From JAOXRU01 sp965247735 (GTDB taxonomy: Bacteria; Bacteroidota; Bacteroidia; Flavobacteriales; Flavobacteriaceae), in contig CBDFHN010000002.1 of NCBI GenBank assembly GCA_965247735.1, positions 1,550,001 to 1,614,000 on the forward strand: a stretch of DNA of 64,000 nt. The letters run 5' to 3'. The position numbers and the translations under genes are program-made. Shown here piece after piece: positions 50,767 through 58,774 of the stretch; within the stretch, counting starts at the first letter, position 1, and each line of letters begins with the position of its first letter. A model generated the notes under the pieces. That model was not told the DNA's origin. It saw only the letters and a list, made by a program, of their open reading frames with translations, and did not search any database.

Positions 50767-52153
50767 TTTGTGGTTTTAAATTAGGATTGAGTAATAATTC
50801 GGATTCTGGGATTGGTAAAAGCATATCGGTAGTACTCCAATTTGGTTTTAATGGCTCCAAAACACCTTCCGCTTTTCCTGTTCTTTTAAGATCAAACCAG
50901 CGATGTGCTTGTTCAGTGAAAAACTCAATTTTTCGCTCTTGATAGATATCTTCTAATAACAATTCTTTATCTGAAGTAGTTATGGAGGGCAAACCTGCTC
51001 GATTTCTAAGTACATTTAGAGAATTTTGTGCTATTGTTATATTGCCCAACTGTGCATTTGCCTCCGCTTTAATCAGATATAATTCTGCTAATCGAATTAC
51101 AATAGCCATTTCTTGTGTTCCTGAATTGTCATTTAACTTGTATTTAAAAGGATAGTACCAAGTTGTACTTCCATCAGTAATTTGTCCCACCCAATTATTA
51201 AATCGAATATCTCCAGCTTCAAAACTATTAATAAGTGCTATTGTCAAAGCAGAATTTGGTGGTGGACCACTACTAAAAATAAAAGTTTTAGCTTCTAGTG
51301 TATTGGCGCCAGTAATTCCGGGAGAAAATTGCCAAAGGGTTTCAGAATTGTTCTTTAAAAACACAGTGCTGATATCCGTATTTAAACTATAGGTTCCTGT
51401 ATTTATAACTTCATCAGCCGTTGTGAGTGCCTTCTCCCATTGTTCCTGATATAGATATACTCTAGCCAAAAAAGCTAATACTACAGCCCTATTGGGTCTA
51501 GTTTTATTAAAATCAATATAATCTGCTGTCAATAAGTTTTTGGACTTTAGTAAATCACTTTCTATTTCTTGATAGACAAGTGGTTCTGCTAATTTAGAGA
51601 CCTTTTTATTTTCGGTATAAGCTGTGGTTTCTATGTATGGAATAGCACCAAATAGATTTGTTAAATAAAAATGAACATAAGCCCTAAGAAAATGTGCTTC
51701 TCCTAAAAACTGATCTTTATCTTCTTGTGACAGACTTGATGAGTTCTGCACCCCTTCGATAATACTATTTGTGGCATAAATAAGGCTATAACTAGTATTC
51801 CAAAGGTTTAAAACCGTGCCATTAGAAGCCAACAAATTGTTTTGATGAAAGCCTTCTACATTTGGTAAAGTGTTGCTGTATAAATCCAATTCATCTGCAT
51901 AATGCCCCATTAGATATGTTAGCCCTGAACTAGTTCCAGTAGCAATTACTTCATCTCTTAACTGGGTATAAATATGTATTAATGCCGCATTAACTGTGCT
52001 TTTATCCTCAAATACAACTTCTCCAGTTAGTTGATCGTTAGGAGCGTCTATAACTACAAATTCTTCACAAGATTCAATAATCAGTATCATTAGTAATAGC
52101 TTTAGGATTGTGAAACTCCTGATCCAATTACTTTGTTTATTTTTTGTTTTCAT
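50753..52153 (-). CDS. SusD/RagB-type surface nutrient-binding lipoprotein
   Basis: A 466-residue lipoprotein (lipobox LIIESC, Cys29). The SusD/RagB pattern is clear: FLGEAHFLRAYVHFYLTNLF, then RPNRAVVLAFLARVYLYQEQ, and the C-terminal ELYLIKAEANAQLGN with QERKIEFFTEQAHRWFDLKR and LLPIPESELLLNPNL. It forms the lid on the SusC channel. The linked S9 peptidase suggests peptides as cargo rather than glycans, since no glycosidase is present. Confidence 0.92.
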   Translation of the reverse strand: MKTKNKQSNWIRSFTILKLLLMILIIESCEEFVVIDAPNDQLTGEVVFEDKSTVNAALIHIYTQLRDEVIATGTSSGLTYLMGHYADELDLYSNTLPNVEGFHQNNLLASNGTVLNLWNTSYSLIYATNSIIEGVQNSSSLSQEDKDQFLGEAHFLRAYVHFYLTNLFGAIPYIETTAYTENKKVSKLAEPLVYQEIESDLLKSKNLLTADYIDFNKTRPNRAVVLAFLARVYLYQEQWEKALTTADEVINTGTYSLNTDISTVFLKNNSETLWQFSPGITGANTLEAKTFIFSSGPPPNSALTIALINSFEAGDIRFNNWVGQITDGSTTWYYPFKYKLNDNSGTQEMAIVIRLAELYLIKAEANAQLGNITIAQNSLNVLRNRAGLPSITTSDKELLLEDIYQERKIEFFTEQAHRWFDLKRTGKAEGVLEPLKPNWSTTDMLLPIPESELLLNPNLKPQNEGY

Positions 52154-52453
52154 CTGTTTATTTTTATTGATTTTTAACGGTTACATGCTGTTCGCTTATA
52201 GTCATTACTCACACTATTTTTATTGGAATTCATGAACTTTCGGTTTCCTTTCGGTGATAAAGTTTTTAGCATACTCGTTTCATCTCTTTTTATTTATTTT
52301 GTTAAATCGGTCAGATGTTCTTGACCTATGCTCCTTTTTTGGAGTCATAAACTTTTTGTAGGTTCGTTTTATGTCCTGATATCCAATAGATTAATCTGTA
52401 AAAGCATGAACTATGCTACCAAGAAAAAGCTGACCTCAACAAGCCTACGGGGA
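52154..52453. other. Intergenic region between susC and susD
   Basis: An unusually long gap (300 bp) for a susC-susD pair. It is AT-rich, with no gene that I can support. It could hold an additional promoter, processing site or small RNA, but no specific element is clear. Confidence 0.4.
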
Positions 52454-55400
52454 TTAAAACGTTAGTTGTGTTCCTAGGGTAATGAATCGCAATGGTGGAA
52501 TAGTACTACTGGATCTGTTTTCAGGATCAAGCCCATCATAGGAGGTGATTGTCAATAAATTTTGACCTCTTAGAAAAAGTTTACATCCAATTCCTTTGCT
52601 AGTTATATTTGAAAGTTGGTAGCTAAGTGATACATTTTTCAATCTGATATAAGATGCATCTATTATTGCAGCATCACTTTTGGCATGATTAATCGCTGCA
52701 AGTCTTCCTTGGGGATCTAAGCCAGAGGTAAATCTCTGAATAGAAGTTTCATCTCCTGGGTTTTGCCATCTGTCTAAAACAGCTTTTGGTTGGTTACTTG
52801 CTCCTCCTATAACACCATTTGTTGCAATATAACTTTTGCCTAATTGCTTGGTAAATTGAAACAAGAAGTCAAATTGCAGGTTTCCTATCGAGAGACTATT
52901 GTTAATTCCTCCAAAATATTCTGGATTTAAATCTATGACCACCTTGTTATCCTCTGGGGAAGTAATGGCATTATCTCCATTAATATCGATGAATTCATAG
53001 TATCCCGTTTGGGAATTAACTCCTGTAGATTGGTATACTTGCAGAATGTTTAAGGGTTCTCCAAGTAGCAATTGATTGGCATAAGTAGAACCTTCCAAAT
53101 TAGGGAATTCTAAAAGTTTGTTTTTTTGAATACTTAAATTAATTCCTGTGGACCATTTAAAATTATTATGCGCAATATTGAGCGTATAAAGTTCAAATTC
53201 TAAACCTGAATTTTCTACTGTTGCATCCAAATTGGCGTTTAGGGAACTGAAGCCTGTCGTTCCAGGTAATGGAATTCCAACCAATTGATTGGAAGATTGA
53301 TTGCGATAGAAACTGGAACTTAATGAAATACGGTCATTTATAAACCCTAGTTCAAAACCTATTTCTAGTTTTTTATTTTCTTCCCAACTAAAATTGGGGT
53401 TAAACAGTCTGGTAGGTCTTAACCCGTTAATATTTTGGTATTTACTACTTCCAAAAGAATAGGTATCCAAATACTGATAATCCCCAATCTGATCATTTCC
53501 AGAAGTTCCATAACTTGCTCTAAGTTTTCCAAAACTTAATACAGGAATATGATTTCTTATAAAATTTTCATTTGAAAATATCCATGCTGCTCCTATGGCT
53601 CCAAAATTGCTAAACTTTTTATGCGTTCCAAATCGACTAGATCCATCTCTCCTTCCAGTAAAGTTTAGGATATATTTACCTCGGTGGTTAAAGTTTATCC
53701 TACTAAAAAATGCATGATACCTATATTGTGTTAACGAATTTCCAAGAATGTATAAATTAGAAGCTGCTGCAATATTTTCAATAAGACTATTACTCGTAAA
53801 TCCATTCGCAAATTGAGAAAGTCGATCTCCATTTTGTTCTTCAAAAGTAAGCCCAACCAGAGCCGCTATTTTTGTTTTTCCTAGTTGATATTTCCAATGC
53901 AATTGGGGTTCAATAATCCAAGATTTTTGAGAACTATTATTATGTATCGCTGAAGATACTTCACTTCCCAATCCATATGCAGGATTGTAAGTAGTAGAAG
54001 GTACTGTTCGTAATTCCTTTAGTTTACTTTGAGTATAGCCCAAATTTGTTGTTAAACTAAGCGTCTTTAAAAGTTTATAACTAATCCGTGCATTGCTAAT
54101 AAGACTAGATCCTTCACCTTGGTAACTGCCTTCTAATTGTCTTAAAGGATTATTCCATGTGGAGTTTTCCCAATTAAGAGTTCCATCATCCCCGTATAAC
54201 TCAGGCGCATTGGGAGCCAAATTTAGGGCTTCCCTTGTTAAATCTATTGATAATAGATTATTGTTATTTGAAGTGAAATTCACCGAAAATTGAACTGCTA
54301 ACTTTTCGTTTTTTGATTTGTGATGTAATCGCATATGAGCAGATGCTTTTTTATTGGCATAATCTCCGGGAAAAACTGTAGTCTGTTTATTGTAATTTCC
54401 ACTTAGTAAAAACTGTGTTTGCTCACTTCCTCCTGATAAAGAGCTTTGAATATTGGTAATATAGGCAGTGTTTCCAATCAATGCGTTTTGCCAATTGGTT
54501 TGCCTGTTTTGATTCCAAGTATCATTTATAGCATAAGCATTAAAGGGATAGGTTGTGACACCATCGTTAGCATATGCCTCTTTTCGCATTGCTATATATT
54601 CATCCATATTTAATACCCCTATATTTTTAGCTACCTTTCCTATGCTGGAAGAAATATTCAACTCAAATTTTGTGCTACCGACAGTTCCTTTTTTTGTACT
54701 AATAAGCACCACCCCATTTGCTCCACGAGAACCGTAAATGGCAGTGGCATCAGCATCTTTTAATATTTCTATGCTTTCTATATCCGATGGATTGATGTTA
54801 TTTAATGGACTAAATGGGTTTCCTGGAATAATTGATCCTGAAGTTTGTAAATCTCCTAATGAATTTGAAGAATAAGGTACACCGTCTATTATATAAAGAG
54901 GATCATTTGCTCCAGCACGAATACTGTTCTGACCTCTGATTTTTATCTCAAAACCCGAGCCAGGTACTCCAGAAGTCTGAATGATTTCAACACCTGCCAT
55001 TCTTCCTTGTAATGCCGCTAAAGGATTTGAAATGGGTTGTTTTTCGATATCTACTTGTTTAACAGAAGAGATATTACCAGTACGTTCTTTTTCTTTTACT
55101 GTGTAATATCCTGCATTTACTTCTACTCCTTCAAGGAAGGTGATATCTTCTTGGAGTTGTACATTGATAGTGGTTCGATGATTTATTGGAACCGTTTGCG
55201 TAATAAATCCTATTGCTGTAAAAATTAATGTATCGTTTGGATTGGCTCCAATCTCATAAGAACCATCCAATTTGGAAATTACCCCTTGCTTAAATGATTT
55301 AAGTACTACATGAACTCCTGCTACTGGAAGACCATTAGAATCTGCAATATTTCCACTAATTTCTACTTGTTGATCGTCTAAATAATTAGAGTAACTATAG

Positions 55401-55507
55401 TGTGGACACAGGTTGGTGGCTAAGATATTTGTAAGAATTGGGGAAATAATCAGGTAAAAAGTACAAAATAGGAGGTTCCTACCAGTACACATTGAATTAT
55501 TTTTCAT
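52454..55507 (-). CDS. SusC/RagA-type TonB-linked outer-membrane transporter
   Basis: A 1017-residue TonB-dependent transporter. After a signal peptide, residues about 48-130 are the carboxypeptidase-D-regulatory-like domain (EISGNIADSNGLPVAGVHVV). The plug follows with ISNPLAALQGRMAGVEIIQT, IKIRGQNSIRAGANDPLYII and EILKDADATAIYGSRGANGV, then the 22-strand barrel ending FITLGTQLTF. No N-terminal anti-sigma-interaction (STN) domain is visible. It is preceded by a long leader with a terminator-like RNA structure. Confidence 0.94.
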   Translation of the reverse strand: MKNNSMCTGRNLLFCTFYLIISPILTNILATNLCPHYSYSNYLDDQQVEISGNIADSNGLPVAGVHVVLKSFKQGVISKLDGSYEIGANPNDTLIFTAIGFITQTVPINHRTTINVQLQEDITFLEGVEVNAGYYTVKEKERTGNISSVKQVDIEKQPISNPLAALQGRMAGVEIIQTSGVPGSGFEIKIRGQNSIRAGANDPLYIIDGVPYSSNSLGDLQTSGSIIPGNPFSPLNNINPSDIESIEILKDADATAIYGSRGANGVVLISTKKGTVGSTKFELNISSSIGKVAKNIGVLNMDEYIAMRKEAYANDGVTTYPFNAYAINDTWNQNRQTNWQNALIGNTAYITNIQSSLSGGSEQTQFLLSGNYNKQTTVFPGDYANKKASAHMRLHHKSKNEKLAVQFSVNFTSNNNNLLSIDLTREALNLAPNAPELYGDDGTLNWENSTWNNPLRQLEGSYQGEGSSLISNARISYKLLKTLSLTTNLGYTQSKLKELRTVPSTTYNPAYGLGSEVSSAIHNNSSQKSWIIEPQLHWKYQLGKTKIAALVGLTFEEQNGDRLSQFANGFTSNSLIENIAAASNLYILGNSLTQYRYHAFFSRINFNHRGKYILNFTGRRDGSSRFGTHKKFSNFGAIGAAWIFSNENFIRNHIPVLSFGKLRASYGTSGNDQIGDYQYLDTYSFGSSKYQNINGLRPTRLFNPNFSWEENKKLEIGFELGFINDRISLSSSFYRNQSSNQLVGIPLPGTTGFSSLNANLDATVENSGLEFELYTLNIAHNNFKWSTGINLSIQKNKLLEFPNLEGSTYANQLLLGEPLNILQVYQSTGVNSQTGYYEFIDINGDNAITSPEDNKVVIDLNPEYFGGINNSLSIGNLQFDFLFQFTKQLGKSYIATNGVIGGASNQPKAVLDRWQNPGDETSIQRFTSGLDPQGRLAAINHAKSDAAIIDASYIRLKNVSLSYQLSNITSKGIGCKLFLRGQNLLTITSYDGLDPENRSSSTIPPLRFITLGTQLTF

Positions 55508-55548
55508 AATTTTGAGTTAGGTTGAATAATCTGTTATTTAATCGTAAG

Positions 55549-55586
55549 CCTCCTATGTACCGTCGAAAGTGTTGGGAGGTTTTTTT
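55549..55586 (+). terminator. Plus-strand terminator opposite the susC leader
   Basis: CCTCC (55549-55553) facing GGAGG (55575-55579), followed by seven T (55580-55586) on the plus strand. No plus-strand gene lies to its left, so it would end a transcript antisense to the susC 5' region. On the minus strand it is a hairpin in the susC leader. Confidence 0.5.
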
Positions 55587-55647
55587 GTGCTATGTTTTCA
55601 TGTAGTTTCGTTTTATTTAGTTAACAATTATACCATGAGAACCAAAC

Positions 55648-55842
55648 AAAAAAAGGCGTGGAACTCAACTTATTGCACTGGTGGTACTGGTATACCATGA
55701 AAACAATAAGAGAGCCCACGCCCGGGTCGTGAGCAAATCTACTTATTATCTCGTTTCTATAAAAATTACCAGTTTTCCAGTGCGAGATTCTAAGCAATTG
55801 CTTCTAAAATTTTATAGAAGAATCGCAGATATATTTAAATAT
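55648..55842 (-). ncRNA. Structured leader RNA or small RNA upstream of susC, ending in an intrinsic terminator
   Basis: The minus-strand transcript from the promoter at 55849-55881 would run about 195 nt and end at a hairpin followed by seven U (A7 at 55648-55654). Its stem is stacked: GGCGTGG (55655-55661 region) with CCACGCC (55716-55722), inside it CTTATTG (55669-55675) with CAATAAG (55704-55710), and inside that the palindrome TGGTATACCA (55688-55697). A second hairpin region lies at about 55785-55830. It may attenuate susC or act as a separate sRNA. No known family was recognised. Confidence 0.6.
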
Positions 55843-55848
55843 CCGTAG

Positions 55849-55890
55849 CAAATATAATAAAAATAATATTTGTAATCCAAATGGATTACA
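55849..55890 (-). promoter_or_regulatory. Promoter of the susC leader with overlapping operator
   Basis: On the minus strand TTTG (55878-55881), a 21-bp spacer and TATATTTG (55849-55856) give a textbook Bacteroidetes promoter. The -33 box is embedded in the inverted repeat TGTAATCC-AAAT-GGATTACA (55871-55890), which also lies 31 bp upstream of the divergent XRE gene. Confidence 0.65.
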
Positions 55891-55921
55891 TTAAATAATC
55901 AAATTATGTCAAAATTGCATT

Positions 55922-56167
55922 ATGGCTAAGAAGACCAAAGAGGTAATTGCATTTGATCATAAAGTTGCAACAAGAATAAAAGAACTAAGAATCGACAATA
56001 ATAAAAATCAGAAACAATTTGCTGAAGATAATGATATTGAACGGCAAACTCTGAATAGATGGGAAAGTACTGCCGATGGCAGAGGAGTTTCAATTTATAC
56101 TGTACATCGGTTTTGTAAAATGATAAATATTACTTTAAAAGATTTTTTTGACAGCAACTTGTTTTAA
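55922..56167 (+). CDS. XRE-type helix-turn-helix regulator
   Basis: An 81-residue protein consisting almost only of a Cro/CI-type HTH (RIKELRIDNNKNQKQFAEDN, then IERQTLNRWES). The C-terminal helix MINITLKDFFDSNLF is typical of XRE monodomain regulators. It is divergent from the susC leader promoter, and a perfect 8-bp inverted repeat lies between the two. It probably represses its own gene, the leader RNA, or both (inference). Confidence 0.82.
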   Translation: MAKKTKEVIAFDHKVATRIKELRIDNNKNQKQFAEDNDIERQTLNRWESTADGRGVSIYTVHRFCKMINITLKDFFDSNLF

Positions 56168-56218
56168 AATCAAAAAAAGGTGATTTTTCTGCTTCAATCA
56201 TTTAGAATATATAAGAAT

Positions 56219-56545
56219 CTATGAGATTTTTATATTTGTATAGCTAGAACATCTAGTATAACTGTGTTCTTCCGCCTCATAGCATTTATAGCCCTCTCCT
56301 GGGTTGTGGTCGGATATACTTAAGTCCTTTAAAGTAATGGTTACTTTTTCTTTTTTGCTATCACCTGTAACAAAACTAGAGGTTTTAGTACTCGCTTTAA
56401 TTTCTCCTTCTGTATTAGTACATTCTTCATTAAAAATCTCCACAGAATCATTAGAACCTGTTTTTACCGTTATTGTAGTAAATTTACAAGGATCGAATGA
56501 TTCGCATGTAAATTGTTGTTTTTTTGCTTCGGCAAAGCTGTGTTT
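56219..56545 (-). pseudogene. Cassette C: orphan anchor of the large repeated protein with a short alternative C-terminus
   Basis: The open frame encodes KKQQFTCESFDPCKFTTITV, then SVEIFNEECTNTEGEI, and on to KCYEAEEHS. It is homologous to residues about 250-325 of the large protein at the window edge. After EEHS it switches to a unique 11-residue tail beginning YTRCSSYT and stops. There is no ATG; the frame opens just after a TAA at 56546-56548 and only a GTG lies inside. The duplicated lipoprotein 3' end lies directly upstream. It is best read as a silent, truncated cassette. Confidence 0.65.
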
Positions 56546-57049
56546 TTATAAAAACAAACATAATTAACTACTCATCTAAAGAAGCCATTTCTGCATCAAT
56601 GCGGACAATTTCAAACTCTTTTTTACCTTTTGGAATATGCAACATAACATAAATTTGATAAACGCTGCCTTCTTCTTTATTCTCTGTAGTTAAAATACCT
56701 TGACCAATGTATTTACCTAGTATCTCAAGAGCAACCACTTTGCCATCACCCATTATACGCATACTGTAATTTTCTATCGGTGGAATTAACCCTTTAAGAT
56801 ATCCATACTGTTCTATAAGATTTGATCTATATTCATTTTTCTGATTTTCATCAAAATATTCTGAAATAAAATATTCTTTGTTTGCAAATTCTAGTTCTTT
56901 AACAAATTCTCCTCCATTTCCAGAGTTTAAAATATTTCGCAATAAATTAAATTTTGCAACCACTTCTTTTTCTAGCTCATTTTCATCCCATATCGTTAAA
57001 TCTTGTGAGTTTTTCCAACCCTCCAATTCAAAAGGTAATTCTGCTTCAA
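56266..57049. repeat. Long direct repeat, copy 1 (partner 60267-61049)
   Basis: A stretch of about 783 bp that is nearly identical to 60267-61049, covering the anchor, the intergenic gap and the 3' half of the lipoprotein gene. Differences are few (for example one amino-acid change each at ALEILG/ALETLG, RIDAEM/RINAEM and MASLDE/MTSLDE). The similarity stops abruptly at 57049. Confidence 0.85.
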
Positions 57050-57059
57050 GTTTCTTTTC
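56568..57059 (-). pseudogene. 5'-truncated copy of the lipoprotein encoded at 60568-61470
   Basis: The open frame gives EAELPFELEGWKNSQDLTIW through to the end, matching the last 160 or so residues of the 300-residue lipoprotein at 60568-61470 almost exactly. The signal peptide, lipobox and N-terminal domain are missing; the frame is closed by TAG at 57060-57062 where homology ends. It cannot be exported as it stands, and is a recombination product or reservoir segment. Confidence 0.75.
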
Positions 57060-57081
57060 CTATACTATTTTGAACTCTTTA

Positions 57082-57801
57082 CTAATCGAAATTTAACCAA
57101 TTATCTTGAGTCATTTTCCCTTTGATTTTATCTACGTATTTTTTTTTGCAAATGAATAAATGAACGTTTGTAAGCTTTTTGTTAATTATTTCCATACTTT
57201 CACCTTTTTGCTTTTTAGACAAAATGACCCCACTAAAATCAGGTTGTGCATCTGATACGATTTGGATAACCCTATCCTTTGTGAGCCACGTTTTGTTACT
57301 ATATTTTGTAAATCCTGCCCTTGATTTTGTTAATTCAAAATGTCCATATTTCTTATTCAAAATTTTTATTGTACTCATCATTTTTTTTGTGCTAATACTA
57401 TCATTATAAGCTGAAATCAACATCAAATTATTATTTAAATCCGTCATAGCATTTAATTCCAAAAAATCTAGTCCCTCAAAAGAAGCCGTAATAAAGTTAT
57501 CCTCTAATGATAGTCCTCTATTATTGTATTGTATTGCAAAAGGAGAATTGGTATATGAATTGAAGCCTGTAGAATCAACAGTATCTACAATAGTATTATA
57601 AAACTGAATTATGGTGTCGGAATTCTTTCTAAGAGCTTTATAATAACTTGTCCATGATTCATTAATTGTTTTTGAATAAAATTTTCGTGCATTAAAATTA
57701 AATGACAGTTGTTCTAAATCAAAAGTTTTTTCCCCTAAAAACTCAGGTTGATTATAGCATGATGATAATATCAATACGGTTAATAGTGTTATTGCTTTCA
57801 T
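57082..57801 (-). CDS. Lipoprotein of unknown function in the cassette array
   Basis: A 239-residue lipoprotein (lipobox LILSSC, Cys15). The mature part is mixed alpha/beta with no motif I recognise; notable stretches are EGLDFLELNAMTDLNNNLML and KILNKKYGHFELTKSRAGF. It is not related in an obvious way to the other two lipoproteins of the array. Being placed among partial effector-like copies, it may be an immunity-type protein whose partner gene was lost (inference). It starts 28 bp after the stop of the preceding lipoprotein. Confidence 0.6.
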   Translation of the reverse strand: MKAITLLTVLILSSCYNQPEFLGEKTFDLEQLSFNFNARKFYSKTINESWTSYYKALRKNSDTIIQFYNTIVDTVDSTGFNSYTNSPFAIQYNNRGLSLEDNFITASFEGLDFLELNAMTDLNNNLMLISAYNDSISTKKMMSTIKILNKKYGHFELTKSRAGFTKYSNKTWLTKDRVIQIVSDAQPDFSGVILSKKQKGESMEIINKKLTNVHLFICKKKYVDKIKGKMTQDNWLNFD

Positions 57802-57829
57802 TCAAGTAATTTTTATGTGTCTTTTTGAA

Positions 57830-58774
57830 TTAATCTATACTCTGTATAACTCTTGCTATTTCTAACTCGTTACTCCCATTTTTCATCATTAAAAGCACAT
57901 AATCATAATAAAATGATATCCCATCTTCTTCAAGTGGTTCATCTCTATAGGCTAATAATGCGCTTTTTCCAAAAATGTTGATTTTTTTTGTGTTCGCAAT
58001 TATTGTTTTTATATCTTTTCGTTCTAAAGTAACTAGTCTACCATTTCCGTAAAACTTCATTTCATAATTCTCTAAAGACATCATTATGTTTTTTTGTAGT
58101 TCAAAAAAACTAGTTCCAAGCTCTTGTCTTATAGTTTCATTGGAATAATAAAGTGATTTAAATACCTCTAGATTGCTCTTTTCCTGTTCTTTCATAAACA
58201 TTGAAGCATTTCCAAAATTCAACATATTTCTGTACTCATTAAATTTTGTTACAACCTTTTTCTCCAATTCCTCTTTGTCAAGTTTTGTTAAGTCTTTTGT
58301 ATTACTCCATACTTCTAAGCTATAAGGGATTTCTACTTCAAAAGTCCATTCTAAATCAATTACAAATGGCTTTGGTGTTTTAATGTCTGGCATTACAAAA
58401 CTCTTGAGTTTTTTTATATTATCATCATTTACATCACTTGTCCATATTTCTAGTTTCATGCTTTTTATTAAATCCTCTTCAATATCATACAAAGATTCAT
58501 CTCCAAAAACATAACTTTTTAATCTTATAATATTTTCTCCTTGTCTTAAGAATGAATTTAAATCTTCATATCCTGATGCAGGTCCACTATTATGTTCGTT
58601 TATTATTTTCACATCGTTAATGTAAACTTCATACGACATGAATAAATCGTAGTTTATATAATATTTTACATTCTCTATATTCATTTGATTGTTTTTATCA
58701 GCTAATTGAACTTGTTTTTTTTCTCTGCTATTACATCCTATTAAGAGTAATAAAAATATTATTTTTGTTTTCAT
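57830..58774 (-). CDS. Lipoprotein paralogue, partner of cassette B
   Basis: A 314-residue lipoprotein (lipobox LLLIGC, Cys14). It shares its layout with the 300-residue lipoprotein at 60568-61470: an N-terminal beta domain (MSYEVYINDVKIINEHNS compared with PSKIMINDMILDVD), then a common block DLEWTFEVEIPYSLEVWSNT and EELEKKVVTKFNEYRNMLNF. The two are clearly diverged, unlike the near-identical cassette anchors. Its ATG overlaps the cassette B stop by 4 bp (ATGA), indicating stoichiometric co-expression. A cognate immunity role is inferred. Confidence 0.65.
   Translation of the reverse strand: MKTKIIFLLLLIGCNSREKKQVQLADKNNQMNIENVKYYINYDLFMSYEVYINDVKIINEHNSGPASGYEDLNSFLRQGENIIRLKSYVFGDESLYDIEEDLIKSMKLEIWTSDVNDDNIKKLKSFVMPDIKTPKPFVIDLEWTFEVEIPYSLEVWSNTKDLTKLDKEELEKKVVTKFNEYRNMLNFGNASMFMKEQEKSNLEVFKSLYYSNETIRQELGTSFFELQKNIMMSLENYEMKFYGNGRLVTLERKDIKTIIANTKKINIFGKSALLAYRDEPLEEDGISFYYDYVLLMMKNGSNELEIARVIQSID

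Noticed and set aside
55635..55700. A 21-codon plus-strand frame starting ATG in the susC upstream region
   Set aside because: It coincides with the nested hairpin and the A7 tract of the minus-strand terminator, which explain the sequence better. It has no independent sign of coding.
55648..55842. 6S RNA as identity of the structured RNA
   Set aside because: The length is compatible, but I do not see a long rod with a central open bubble. The terminator-like end with nested stems does not fit, and the context is upstream of susC.
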